Below are positions 7,458 to 14,917 of a stretch of DNA of 41,720 nt, piece after piece. The first letter of the stretch is position 1. The number at the start of each line of letters is the position of its first letter. The translations under genes and the position numbers were made by a program. The notes under the pieces were generated by a model that saw only the letters and a list, made by a program, of their open reading frames with translations, searched no databases and was not told the DNA's origin. The stretch comes from Chloroflexota bacterium (lineage in GTDB: Bacteria; Chloroflexota; Limnocylindria; Limnocylindrales; CSP1-4), in contig PNAP01000082.1 of the NCBI GenBank assembly GCA_003169735.1, forward strand, positions 1 to 41,720, written 5' to 3'.

Positions 7458-7861
7458 GCGACCCCATCGCACTCGTCCTCTTCTCCGGCACGGACGACAA
7501 GCTCCACGCGGCGGCCACGATCGCGGCCGGTGCGTCGGCCATGGGCCGGCCGGTCAACATCCTGGTCCAGTTCTGGGCGCTGGACGCGTTCCGTGCCGAC
7601 CGTATCGGGCAGGACCACGGCCTTGCCTCGGACGCCATCCGCCCGGGATCGACGATGACCGCCGCACCCGCCGGTTCGCTCCCGTGGGCGGAGACGTTCC
7701 GCCAGGCGAAGGAGCTGGGCGACGTCCAGATCCGCGCCTGCTCGGCTTCGATGTCGTTCCTTGGTATCGACCAGTCACAACTCGACCCGATGGTGGACGA
7801 CGTGTGCGGCATCGCCACGTTCTTCCTCGACGCCGAGACCGGCCCTGTCGTCTTCATCTGA
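7454..7861 (+). CDS. DsrE/DsrF/DrsH-like (DsrE2) sulfur-carrier protein
   Basis: 135 aa. An N-terminal beta strand with A-L-V-L-F-S-G-T-D-D-K, then an Ala-rich helix and a V-N-I-L-V-Q-F-W strand, match the DsrE2 fold. The family's conserved cysteine is Cys96 in R-A-C-S-A-S-M; a second lies at Cys118 (D-D-V-C-G). DsrE2-type proteins bind sulfur as a persulfide and pass it to or from TusA in sulfur oxidisers; that function is transferred from the family. No N-terminal membrane helix is present. The GTG start overlaps the ArsR stop. It is followed within 32 bp by a second DsrE protein and then TusA. Confidence 0.85.
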   Translation: MSDPIALVLFSGTDDKLHAAATIAAGASAMGRPVNILVQFWALDAFRADRIGQDHGLASDAIRPGSTMTAAPAGSLPWAETFRQAKELGDVQIRACSASMSFLGIDQSQLDPMVDDVCGIATFFLDAETGPVVFI

Positions 7862-7893
7862 TCGTCCATCACTCCACAGAGAGGAGCTTCGAC

Positions 7894-8259
7894 ATGGCAG
7901 AACACGAAAAGCTCGTGATCATGGCCACCCACGGACCCGAGGACCCGGAGCGGGCAACCATCCCGTTCGTCATGGCCTGCGCGGCCCTGGCCTCGGAGGT
8001 CGATGTGGTCATCGGTTTCCAGGCCGATGGCGTCTGCCTGATGCACCTGGGCGAAGCCGGCACCGTCCAGGCCGCGGGCTTCCCACCGCTCACCAAGCTG
8101 CTCGACGACTTCCAGCAGCTCGGCGGCACGTTGCTCGTCTGTGGGCCGTGTGTGAAGAGTCGCGGCATCGCCGAGTCGCTCATCCCGGGTGCCGAGATCG
8201 TCGCCGCGGGACGTTTCGTCGCCGAGGTCACCTCGGCCACCAGCAGCCTCGTCTACTAG
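7894..8259 (+). CDS. DsrE family protein with CxxC
   Basis: 121 aa. The strand K-L-V-I-M-A-T-H-G, the helix with M-A-C-A-A-L-A and D-V-V-I-G-F-Q-A-D-G-V-C-L are typical of the DsrE/YchN fold. It has Cys29, Cys48 and a C-G-P-C pair (83-86) followed by V-K-S-R-G-I, where DsrE-like carriers place their reactive cysteine. Probably a soluble persulfide carrier that works with the DsrE2 before it and the TusA after it. The AGAGGAG site in front of the ATG at 7894 makes the start secure. Small gaps of 32 and 20 bp separate it from its neighbours. Confidence 0.88.
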   Translation: MAEHEKLVIMATHGPEDPERATIPFVMACAALASEVDVVIGFQADGVCLMHLGEAGTVQAAGFPPLTKLLDDFQQLGGTLLVCGPCVKSRGIAESLIPGAEIVAAGRFVAEVTSATSSLVY

Positions 8260-8279
8260 CCCCAGAAAGGACCACTCCG

Positions 8280-8555
8280 ATGATCACGATGACGACTCCA
8301 CTCAGCGACATCGACCTGTCGGCTCTCGAGAGCGCCAAGGTCGTCGACGCACGGGGCAGCGCCTGCCCTGGGCCGCTGCTCGAGGCCAAGAAAGGCATGG
8401 GCACCGTCCAGATCGGCCAGGTCATCGAGATCTGGTCGAGTGACCCGGCCACCAAGAACGACATCGGCGCCTGGTCGACGAAGGTCGGCCACGCCTTCCT
8501 CGGCTACCTGCCCGGCGAAGGCTACGAACGCGTGTTCGTTCGCCGCGGCAAGTAG
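8280..8555 (+). CDS. tusA: TusA family sulfur-carrier protein
   Basis: 91 aa. Residues 20-40 contain V-V-D-A-R-G-S-A-C-P-G-P-L-L-E-A-K-K, the TusA signature with the persulfide-bearing Cys29 in C-P-x-P. The remaining strands (Q-V-I-E-I-W-S-S-D-P-A, a glycine-rich turn, Y-E-R-V-F-V-R-R) complete the beta-alpha fold. TusA hands sulfur between carriers; beside DsrE and Hdr-like genes it is generally part of sulfur oxidation or assimilation rather than tRNA thiolation. The ATG at 8280 has AGAAAGGA upstream. The stop codon TAG overlaps a possible GTG start (8555) of the next gene. Confidence 0.92.
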   Translation: MITMTTPLSDIDLSALESAKVVDARGSACPGPLLEAKKGMGTVQIGQVIEIWSSDPATKNDIGAWSTKVGHAFLGYLPGEGYERVFVRRGK

Positions 8556-8599
8556 TGACCACCGGCCGTGAGGCCGGCCTACCAGGGAGTCATGCTGCG

Positions 8600-9046
8600 A
8601 TGACCACGCTCACCCCGGTCAAGCCGCCGGATCAGGAACGGACGTTCGTTCCGCGCATCCTGGTGTTCTCGACCAACAACATCTCGGACCCGGGCATCGA
8701 CCTGGCCGGCAGTTCGCACATGTCGTACTCACCGGGAGTCGTGGTCATCAGCATGCCCTGCACGAGCGGCATCCGGCCGTCCTGGATCCTGCACGCCATC
8801 GACCATGGTTTCGACGGCGTCTTCATCGCCTCCGACGGTGACGAGTGCGCGTATCTCGCGGATTGTTCGGTGCGGGCGTCGCGCATCGTCGCCCAGGCGC
8901 AGGCCCTCCTGACCAAGGGCGGCCATCAGGGCCAGCGCCTGAAGATGGCGGCCATCTGTTCGGTCTGTGCCGAGCCGTTTACCCGCCACGTCCAGCAGTT
9001 CGGCCAGGCGCTGGCAACGCTGGGACCCTCGGCGGTGGCGGCATGA
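8600..9046 (+). CDS. MvhD/FlpD-like electron-transfer subunit (divergent)
   Basis: 148 aa. The segment V-V-I-S-M-P-C-T-S-G-I-R-P-S-W-I-L-H-A, then G-F-D-G-V-F-I-A-S-D-G-D-E-C-A-Y, is the MvhD/FlpD core (C-S-G...A-x2-x-G-A-D-G-V...G-D-C-x-Y). In MvhD this protein carries a [2Fe-2S] cluster that passes electrons to HdrA. Cysteines are 54, 83, 89, 120 and 123. The family's N-terminal C-x2-C pair is missing (F-S-T-N-N-I-S-D stands in its place), while a C-S-V-C pair sits near the C-terminus, so cluster ligation must differ. The start is ATG at 8600; a GTG at 8555 would add 15 residues. The stop overlaps the HdrA-like start (ATGA at 9043-9046). Confidence 0.75.
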   Translation: MTTLTPVKPPDQERTFVPRILVFSTNNISDPGIDLAGSSHMSYSPGVVVISMPCTSGIRPSWILHAIDHGFDGVFIASDGDECAYLADCSVRASRIVAQAQALLTKGGHQGQRLKMAAICSVCAEPFTRHVQQFGQALATLGPSAVAA

Positions 9047-11760
9047 ACGACTACGACGTCCTGGTCGTCGGCGCCGGCATCGGCGGCATGGAATCCGCCC
9101 TCAAGCTCGGTGACATGGGCTACCGCGTGCTGCTCGTCGAGAAAGAGGCGAGCGTGGGCGGGAAGATGATCCTGCTCAGCAAGGTCTTCCCGACGCTCGA
9201 CTGCGCCAGCTGCATCTCGACGCCGAAGATGGCCGCATCCATCCACCACCCCAACGTGACCACGCTCACCTACAGCGAGGTCGACGGCATCGATCCGCTC
9301 GCCGGCGGCCGATTCCACGCCACCGTCAAGCGCAAGGCGCGCTTTGTCAACGAGACGACCTGCACCGGCTGCCAGCTGTGCGAAACGGCCTGCACGGTCG
9401 CTGTTCCCGACCAGTTCAACGCCGACATGGTCGCCCGACGCGCTGCCTACATCGCGTTCCCGCAGGCGGTGCCGAAGAAGGCGGTCATCGAACGAGCCGG
9501 TTCGTCGCCGTGCTCCTATACCTGCCCGGCGGGCATCCAGGCGCACGGTTACGTGTCGCTCATCCGGAGCGGCGAGTACGAGAAGGCCTTCCAACTGGTG
9601 CTCGACGCGACGCCGCTCGTGGGCACGCTCGGGCGTGCCTGCTATGCCCCGTGCGAGGTCGAATGCACGCGCGGTTCCCTCGACGGTCCCCTGCCCATCC
9701 GCCGGCTCAAGCGCTTCGTCGCTGACATCCATTACGAGAAGTTCGACGGCCCCGGTGTCGAGGTTCCAGCGCCCAATGGCCATCGCGTTGCCATCGTCGG
9801 ATCGGGCCCGGCGGGCCTCACCGCTGCATGGCAACTCGCCCGCAAGGGCTACGCGGTCAAGATCTTCGAGTCGGCGCCCAAGGCCGGCGGCTTCCTGCGG
9901 CTCGCCATCCCCGCCTACCGCCTGCCGAGCGAGGTCGTGGAGCAGGACATCGCCAATGTCACCGCGCTCGGCGTCGAGATCGCCACGAGCACGCCGGTCA
10001 CCGACCTCGAGGCACTCCACGCGGACGCCTATGAGGCCGTCCTGCTCGCGACCGGCACACCTCGCTCGACGACGCTCGGCGTTCCGGGCGATCAGCTCGA
10101 CGGCGTCATGAGCGGCGTCTCCTTCCTGCGAGCGGTCAAGCTCGGTGAGGGCGTCGATCTCTCCGACAAGCGGGTCGTGGTCATCGGCGGCGGGAACGTG
10201 GCCATGGATACGGCCCGCACCGCTCGCCGACTCGGCGCGCGCGACGTCACGGTCGTCTACCGTCGCAGCCGCGCCGAGATGCCGGCCCACCACGTCGAGG
10301 CGGACGACACCGAGCAGGAGGGCGTGCACTTCGTCTTCGAAGCGGCCCCGGTCGAGGTGCTCCACAGTGGGCACGGAGCGACGCGGGGCCTGCGCTGTGA
10401 CCGGATGGAACCGGCCAGGCCCGGTGCGACCGGCCGTCGCCACCCCGAGCCGATCCCCGGCAGCACCTTCGAGATCGCGTGCGACATGGTCATCGCGGCC
10501 ATCGGCATGGCGCCCGACACGGACGGTTTCTCGGCCCACGTCGCGGCCGACCCGAGCGGGCGTCTGACGGTCGATCCGACGACGCTCCAGAGCGCGACAC
10601 CGTGGCTCTTCGCCGCCGGCGACGTCGTGTCCGGCGCCTCGGACATCACCCGCGCCACCGGCCAGGGCCAGCGCGCCGCCTTCATGATCGATCACTGGAT
10701 CCAGGACCGGAACCTCGACGGCATCGATGGCTTCGACCTGCGACTGTCGGTCGTCGACAAGGCCCAGGTCCTGGCGCGCCAGAAGGCGTACCGGCTGGCC
10801 GTCCCCGCCGATCCCAGCCAGGTCCTCAGCCCCGCGCCGACGGACTTCCGCGAAGTCGAGCTGCCGATGACCGAGGCCGAGGCGCGCCGCGGCGCCGGCC
10901 TCTGTCTCGACTGTGGCGTCTGCTCGGAATGCGGCGAGTGCGTGGATGCGTGCCCGGTCGACGACTGCATCGACCTCCGCGCGCGGGACGAGACCTTCAA
11001 GGTCGAGGTGGGCGCCGTGGTCGTCGCCACGGGCTTCAAGCTCTTCGCCGCTGACCTCAAGCCCGAATACGGCTTCGGCACGTTCAAGAACGTCATCACC
11101 GGCATGCAGATGGATCGGCTGCTGGCGCCGACGCGCCCGTTCAATACCATCCTGCGACCGGGCGACGGCAAGGTGCCCGAGCGGATCGCCTACGTGCTGT
11201 GCACCGGCTCCCGCGATGAGACCGTCGGCAACCCGCTCTGCTCACGGTTCTGCTGCATGTACTCCATCAAGCAGAACCAGCTGATCATGGGCGCCCTACC
11301 GGTCGCCGACGTCACCGTCCACTACATGGACATCCGCGCGCCCGGCAAGCGCTACGACGAGTTCTACGAGCAGGCCAAGGCGATGGGCGCCAACTACGTC
11401 AAGGGCCGCGTCGCCAGGATCACCGAGAAGGAGAACGGCGACCTGGTCCTCCGCTACGAGGACATCGAGCACGGCGGCGGGCTGGTCGAGGCTGAATACG
11501 ACCTGGTCGTCCTGGCGGTCGGCGTCCAGCCCAACAGCGACGCCCAGGCGCTCTTCCCGATGGGCGCCCTGTCGACCGACGAGTTCCACTATGTCGCCGA
11601 GACGAACGAGGACACCGATCCGGGCCGGACCAGCATCCCGGGCGTGTACGTCGCCGGCGCCGCATCCGGCGCCAAGGACATCGCCGACTCGATCCTGCAC
11701 GCCGGATCGACCGTCGCGCAGGTGGCGGCCTACCTGGAAAGGACCAAGGTGCCGGCATGA
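9043..11760 (+). CDS. HdrA-like flavoprotein interrupted by a GltD-like NAD(P)H module
   Basis: 905 aa. Residues 1-130 are the HdrA/QmoA opening: FAD Rossmann V-G-A-G-I-G-G-M-E, then F-P-T-L-D-C-A-S-C (Cys54, Cys57) and a ferredoxin-type C-T-G-C-Q-L-C-E-T-A-C (107-117). At ~150-565 follows a complete GltD-type unit: an N-terminal cluster domain (Y-T-C-P-A, A-C-Y-A-P-C-E-V-E-C), an FAD fold at ~249 (V-G-S-G-P-A-G-L), an NAD(P)H fold at ~378 (V-I-G-G-G-N-V-A-M-D) and A-A-G-D-V. Residues ~619-645 hold a ferredoxin domain, and HdrA sequence resumes to the C-terminus (C-T-G-S-R, F-C-C-M-Y-S). It probably takes electrons from or gives them to NAD(P)H and relays them within a Qmo-like complex. It is coupled on both sides by 4-nt overlaps. 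Confidence 0.85.
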   Translation: MNDYDVLVVGAGIGGMESALKLGDMGYRVLLVEKEASVGGKMILLSKVFPTLDCASCISTPKMAASIHHPNVTTLTYSEVDGIDPLAGGRFHATVKRKARFVNETTCTGCQLCETACTVAVPDQFNADMVARRAAYIAFPQAVPKKAVIERAGSSPCSYTCPAGIQAHGYVSLIRSGEYEKAFQLVLDATPLVGTLGRACYAPCEVECTRGSLDGPLPIRRLKRFVADIHYEKFDGPGVEVPAPNGHRVAIVGSGPAGLTAAWQLARKGYAVKIFESAPKAGGFLRLAIPAYRLPSEVVEQDIANVTALGVEIATSTPVTDLEALHADAYEAVLLATGTPRSTTLGVPGDQLDGVMSGVSFLRAVKLGEGVDLSDKRVVVIGGGNVAMDTARTARRLGARDVTVVYRRSRAEMPAHHVEADDTEQEGVHFVFEAAPVEVLHSGHGATRGLRCDRMEPARPGATGRRHPEPIPGSTFEIACDMVIAAIGMAPDTDGFSAHVAADPSGRLTVDPTTLQSATPWLFAAGDVVSGASDITRATGQGQRAAFMIDHWIQDRNLDGIDGFDLRLSVVDKAQVLARQKAYRLAVPADPSQVLSPAPTDFREVELPMTEAEARRGAGLCLDCGVCSECGECVDACPVDDCIDLRARDETFKVEVGAVVVATGFKLFAADLKPEYGFGTFKNVITGMQMDRLLAPTRPFNTILRPGDGKVPERIAYVLCTGSRDETVGNPLCSRFCCMYSIKQNQLIMGALPVADVTVHYMDIRAPGKRYDEFYEQAKAMGANYVKGRVARITEKENGDLVLRYEDIEHGGGLVEAEYDLVVLAVGVQPNSDAQALFPMGALSTDEFHYVAETNEDTDPGRTSIPGVYVAGAASGAKDIADSILHAGSTVAQVAAYLERTKVPA

Positions 11761-13499
11761 CCGACAAGCAGCGACGCATCGGCGTCTACGTCTGTCACTG
11801 CGGCGGCAACATCTCCGACCACGTCGATGTCGACCAGGTCGTCGCGGCCGCGCAGGCGGAGCCGGGCGTCGTGGTGGCGCGCCAGATGATGTTCGCCTGT
11901 TCCGATTCGGGTCAGGGCGAGATGGAGCGCGACATCGAGGAACAGCATCTCGACGGTCTCGTCGTCGCGTCGTGCTCCCCGAAGCTCCACGTCGTCACCT
12001 TCCGCGGCGTGGCCAAGCGAGCCGGACTCAACCCCTACGAATACACGCAGGTCAACGTCCGCGAGCAGGCGTCGTGGGTGCACACCGAGGACGCCCAGGG
12101 CACGACCGACAAGGCCATCAGCCTCGTCCGGGCCGGCATCGCCCGCACCCGCCTGACCGAACCGCTCGAACCGATCGTCGTCAAGACGACCCAGCGGACG
12201 CTGGTCGTGGGCGGCGGCGTGGCGGGCCTGCGCGCGGCCATCGGCCTGGCTGACATCGGCCTCGGCGTGTTCCTCGTCGAGCGCGAAGCCGAACTGGGCG
12301 GATGGGTCGGCCGCTTCGACGAGATGTACCCGACCGGCAAGAACGGCCGCGCGCTGATCGCCTCGCTCATCGACGAGATCGGCCGGCGACCGTCGATCAC
12401 CGTCTTCGCCGGCGCCGAGATGGTCAGCAAGGCGGGCAGTTTCGGCAACTACCAGGTCGGCATCCGGGTCGGCGCGGCGAGCCCCGAGACGCTCACCATC
12501 GAGGTCGGTTCGATCATCGTCGCGACCGGCTTCGACGCCTACCAGCCCGAGGTCGGCGAGTTCGGCTACGGTATCGATGGCGTCGTGACGCTGCCCGAGT
12601 TCAAGGAACTCATCGAGGCGTCGGCCGGACCGCTGTCCTACCACGGCCGCGCGGTGCGCAGCGTCGCCTACGTCTACTGCGTCGGCAGTCGCCAGGGCGA
12701 TGCTGAGCCGGGCGCCAACGCCTACTGCTCGCGCTATTGCTGCGCGGCGACGGTCGCGGCATCGGTCCAGCTGGCGTCGCGCGACGCCCTCGTCCACCAG
12801 TACCACCTGTACCGGGACATGCGTACCTACGGCAAGTTCGAGCTGATGTACACGGAATCGCGCAAGCTCGGGTCGGTCTACCTGAAGTTCGCCGACGACG
12901 CACCGCCGGCGGTGGCACAGGACAACGCCGGGCACCTGACGGTCACGATGCGTGACCTGCTCACGGGCGGGGAAGAGCTCGCCATCCCGGCCGACCTTGT
13001 GGTCCTCGTCACGGGCATGATCCCGTGCAAGAACGACGAGCTCATCAACGTCCTCAAGCTGCCGCTCGGGCGGGACGGCTTCTTCAACGAGATCCATCCG
13101 AAGCTCCGCCCGGTCGAGACCGTCGTCGACGGTGTCTACATCGCGGGCGCGTGCCAGGGACCGAAGAACTCGAGCGAGAGCGTCGCGTCCGGTCTGGCCG
13201 CCGTCACCCAGAGCGCGGTCATCCTGAAGAAGGGCTTCGCCGAACTCGATCCCCTCGTCGCGGTCGTGGACGCTGACGCCTGCACCGCGTGCGGCGTGTG
13301 CCTCGATGCGTGTCCTTACGGCGCCATCGAGATGGCCGCGGTCACGGCCAGGCCGACCGCGGTCATCAGCGAGACCGGCTGCAAGGGCTGCGGCGGGTGC
13401 GTGCCGATGTGTCCCGAGAACGCCATCGACCTGCGCGGCTATACCGACGCTCAGATCACGGCGATGATCGATGGCTTGCTGGAGGTGGCCGTCGCATGA
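11757..13499 (+). CDS. HdrA-like FAD/iron-sulfur protein (second copy)
   Basis: 580 aa. The N-terminus I-G-V-Y-V-C-H-C-G-G-N-I and the following V-A-S-C-S-P-K-L-H region are the standard HdrA N-terminal domain. The FAD fold begins at T-L-V-V-G-G-G-V-A-G-L-R (~145), and C-V-G-S-R plus C-S-R-Y-C-C lie in the middle. Two [4Fe-4S] ferredoxin motifs close the protein: C-T-A-C-G-V-C-L-D-A-C-P and C-K-G-C-G-G-C-V-P-M-C-P. The cysteine-bearing F-P-T-L-D-C segment that canonical HdrA (and the first HdrA here) places after the GG motif is replaced by Y-P-T-G-K-N-G-R, so that cluster is lost. Paired HdrA-like proteins are typical of QmoA/QmoB. It starts in an ATGA overlap and ends in another. Confidence 0.88.
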   Translation: MTDKQRRIGVYVCHCGGNISDHVDVDQVVAAAQAEPGVVVARQMMFACSDSGQGEMERDIEEQHLDGLVVASCSPKLHVVTFRGVAKRAGLNPYEYTQVNVREQASWVHTEDAQGTTDKAISLVRAGIARTRLTEPLEPIVVKTTQRTLVVGGGVAGLRAAIGLADIGLGVFLVEREAELGGWVGRFDEMYPTGKNGRALIASLIDEIGRRPSITVFAGAEMVSKAGSFGNYQVGIRVGAASPETLTIEVGSIIVATGFDAYQPEVGEFGYGIDGVVTLPEFKELIEASAGPLSYHGRAVRSVAYVYCVGSRQGDAEPGANAYCSRYCCAATVAASVQLASRDALVHQYHLYRDMRTYGKFELMYTESRKLGSVYLKFADDAPPAVAQDNAGHLTVTMRDLLTGGEELAIPADLVVLVTGMIPCKNDELINVLKLPLGRDGFFNEIHPKLRPVETVVDGVYIAGACQGPKNSSESVASGLAAVTQSAVILKKGFAELDPLVAVVDADACTACGVCLDACPYGAIEMAAVTARPTAVISETGCKGCGGCVPMCPENAIDLRGYTDAQITAMIDGLLEVAVA

Positions 13500-13744
13500 A
13501 CGTGCCGAACCGCGAACTGCGCGAGATCATCCGCGAGGAGCCCGTGATGCGAGGACAGATCCTCGCCATCCTCGGCGACGGGCCGCAGACCGTGCCCGAG
13601 ATCGCCGCCGCGATGGGCTGCCCCACGCACGAAGTCGTGTACTGGGTGATGGACATGCGGCGCTACGGCTACGTGGCGGAGATCAAGGGCGCCACCGACG
13701 ACGGCTACTTCCGCTACGAGTCGACCGGGAAGGTGTCGGCATGA
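13496..13744 (+). CDS. Small winged-helix-like protein within the Qmo-like operon
   Basis: 82 aa, cytoplasmic. Helix V-M-R-G-Q-I-L-A-I-L, then T-V-P-E-I-A-A-A-M-G (turn and helix), a second helix H-E-V-V-Y-W-V-M-D-M-R-R-Y-G-Y and a hairpin A-E-I-K-G...G-Y-F-R-Y resemble a minimal winged helix of the MarR/ArsR superclass. Only one cysteine (Cys42). It overlaps the genes on both sides by 4 nt (ATGA each time), so it is made in step with the second HdrA and the membrane subunit. That suggests an assembly or interaction role rather than a free regulator; both are inference. I do not recognise a named family. Confidence 0.75.
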   Translation: MNVPNRELREIIREEPVMRGQILAILGDGPQTVPEIAAAMGCPTHEVVYWVMDMRRYGYVAEIKGATDDGYFRYESTGKVSA

Positions 13745-14901
13745 CCGCCCAGGTGGATGTCCGGCTGCTCTCCGACATCCAGCGCTACGGTGCGGCCGAT
13801 GTCTCCGCATGCTTCAGCTGCGGGACCTGTACGGCGACCTGCCCGCTCGTCAGCGAGGATGCGACCTTCCCGCGGCGGATGATCCGCTACGCGCAGGTCG
13901 GCCTGCGCGACAAGCTCCTGTCGAGCAAGGAACTGTGGACCTGTTACGCGTGCGGCGAGTGCTCGGAGTCGTGCCCGACCCAGGCCGAGCCGAGCGAGTT
14001 CATGGCGGCGGCTCGCCGCTATGCCATCGCCTCCTACGACCGGACCGGTCTGGCGAGGCTGATGTACACGCGGCCGATCATCGGGACGCTCATCGCGGTG
14101 ATCCTGGCCGCGTTCTTCGCCCTGTTCATGTACGCGGCCCACGGACCCCAGAGCACTACCTCGCTCGACATCTTCGGGTTCATCCCCGAGGCGCTCATCC
14201 ACGACCTCGGCATCGTCGTCATGGCAGTGGTCTTCCTTGCCGGCTTGGCCGGAGTGGCGACCATGGTCCGCCGTCTCGGCACGGCGAATGCAGTCACCCT
14301 GCGAGCCGTGGTCGGCAGCCGCGCCGCACTCCGACGTTCGGCGGGCGCCCTGTGGAGTGCCCTCGGCGTCGAATCACTCGGACAGCGCCGCTACCGCGCC
14401 GACTGCGACTCGGATGCCTCGCTCGCCCCCTGGTACCGCCGGCGCTGGTTCCTCCACGCCTCGACGATGTGGGGTTTCCTCGGACTGCTCGCGGCGACCA
14501 TCATCGACTACGGCCTTGCCTTGGCCGGAATCAAGGCGACCGGCACGCCGGTCCCCATCTGGTATCCGGTGCGCCTGCTCGGCACCGTCTCCGGCCTGCT
14601 GCTGCTGTATGGCGTGAGCATGCTCATCGTCCAGCGCTACCGAGGCGTGGAGCGGTCGGTCCGCCACTCGACGGCCGCCGACTGGACCTTCCTCGCCCTC
14701 GTCTGGATCACCGGCGTGACCGGCTTCGCCATCGAACTCGCGCTGTACCTGCCGAGCGCGCCAGCGTGGGGGTATTGGCTCTTCCTCTTCCACGTGGCCG
14801 TGGCGATGGAGCTGGTCCTCCTGGCGCCGTTCATGAAGTTCGCCCACGCCGTCTATCGGCCCGTCGCTCTCTTCTTCCTGGCGCTTGCCGTCCACGAATA
14901 G
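13741..14901 (+). CDS. HdrC-HdrE fusion, QmoC-like quinone-reacting membrane subunit
   Basis: 386 aa. Residues 1-95 are an HdrC domain with two [4Fe-4S] motifs: C-F-S-C-G-T-C-T-A-T-C-P (Cys24/27/30/34) and C-Y-A-C-G-E-C-S-E-S-C-P (Cys68/71/74/78). Then come about six membrane helices (112-132, 156-176, 238-262, 277-297, 314-337, 345-364, with a last hydrophobic stretch at 372-384). Candidate heme b ligands are His239, His351 and His369. This HdrC-plus-cytochrome-b architecture is that of QmoC, which exchanges electrons with menaquinone. It is the last subunit gene of the operon. No HdrB (CCG-domain) gene is present nearby, so a heterodisulfide-reducing site is not evident. Confidence 0.87.
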   Translation: MTAQVDVRLLSDIQRYGAADVSACFSCGTCTATCPLVSEDATFPRRMIRYAQVGLRDKLLSSKELWTCYACGECSESCPTQAEPSEFMAAARRYAIASYDRTGLARLMYTRPIIGTLIAVILAAFFALFMYAAHGPQSTTSLDIFGFIPEALIHDLGIVVMAVVFLAGLAGVATMVRRLGTANAVTLRAVVGSRAALRRSAGALWSALGVESLGQRRYRADCDSDASLAPWYRRRWFLHASTMWGFLGLLAATIIDYGLALAGIKATGTPVPIWYPVRLLGTVSGLLLLYGVSMLIVQRYRGVERSVRHSTAADWTFLALVWITGVTGFAIELALYLPSAPAWGYWLFLFHVAVAMELVLLAPFMKFAHAVYRPVALFFLALAVHE

Positions 14902-14917
14902 CCGAAGGAGGCCCTTG

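Noticed and set aside
8926-10695. 589-codon open frame antisense to the HdrA-GltD gene
   Set aside because: A GC-rich shadow of the sense frame; low-complexity Arg/Asp/Val-rich translation without any domain.
7083-14901. Calling the operon a standard sHdr sulfur-oxidation locus
   Set aside because: No HdrB CCG-domain protein, no lipoate-binding protein and no lipoate ligase in the set; subunit architecture is Qmo-like instead.
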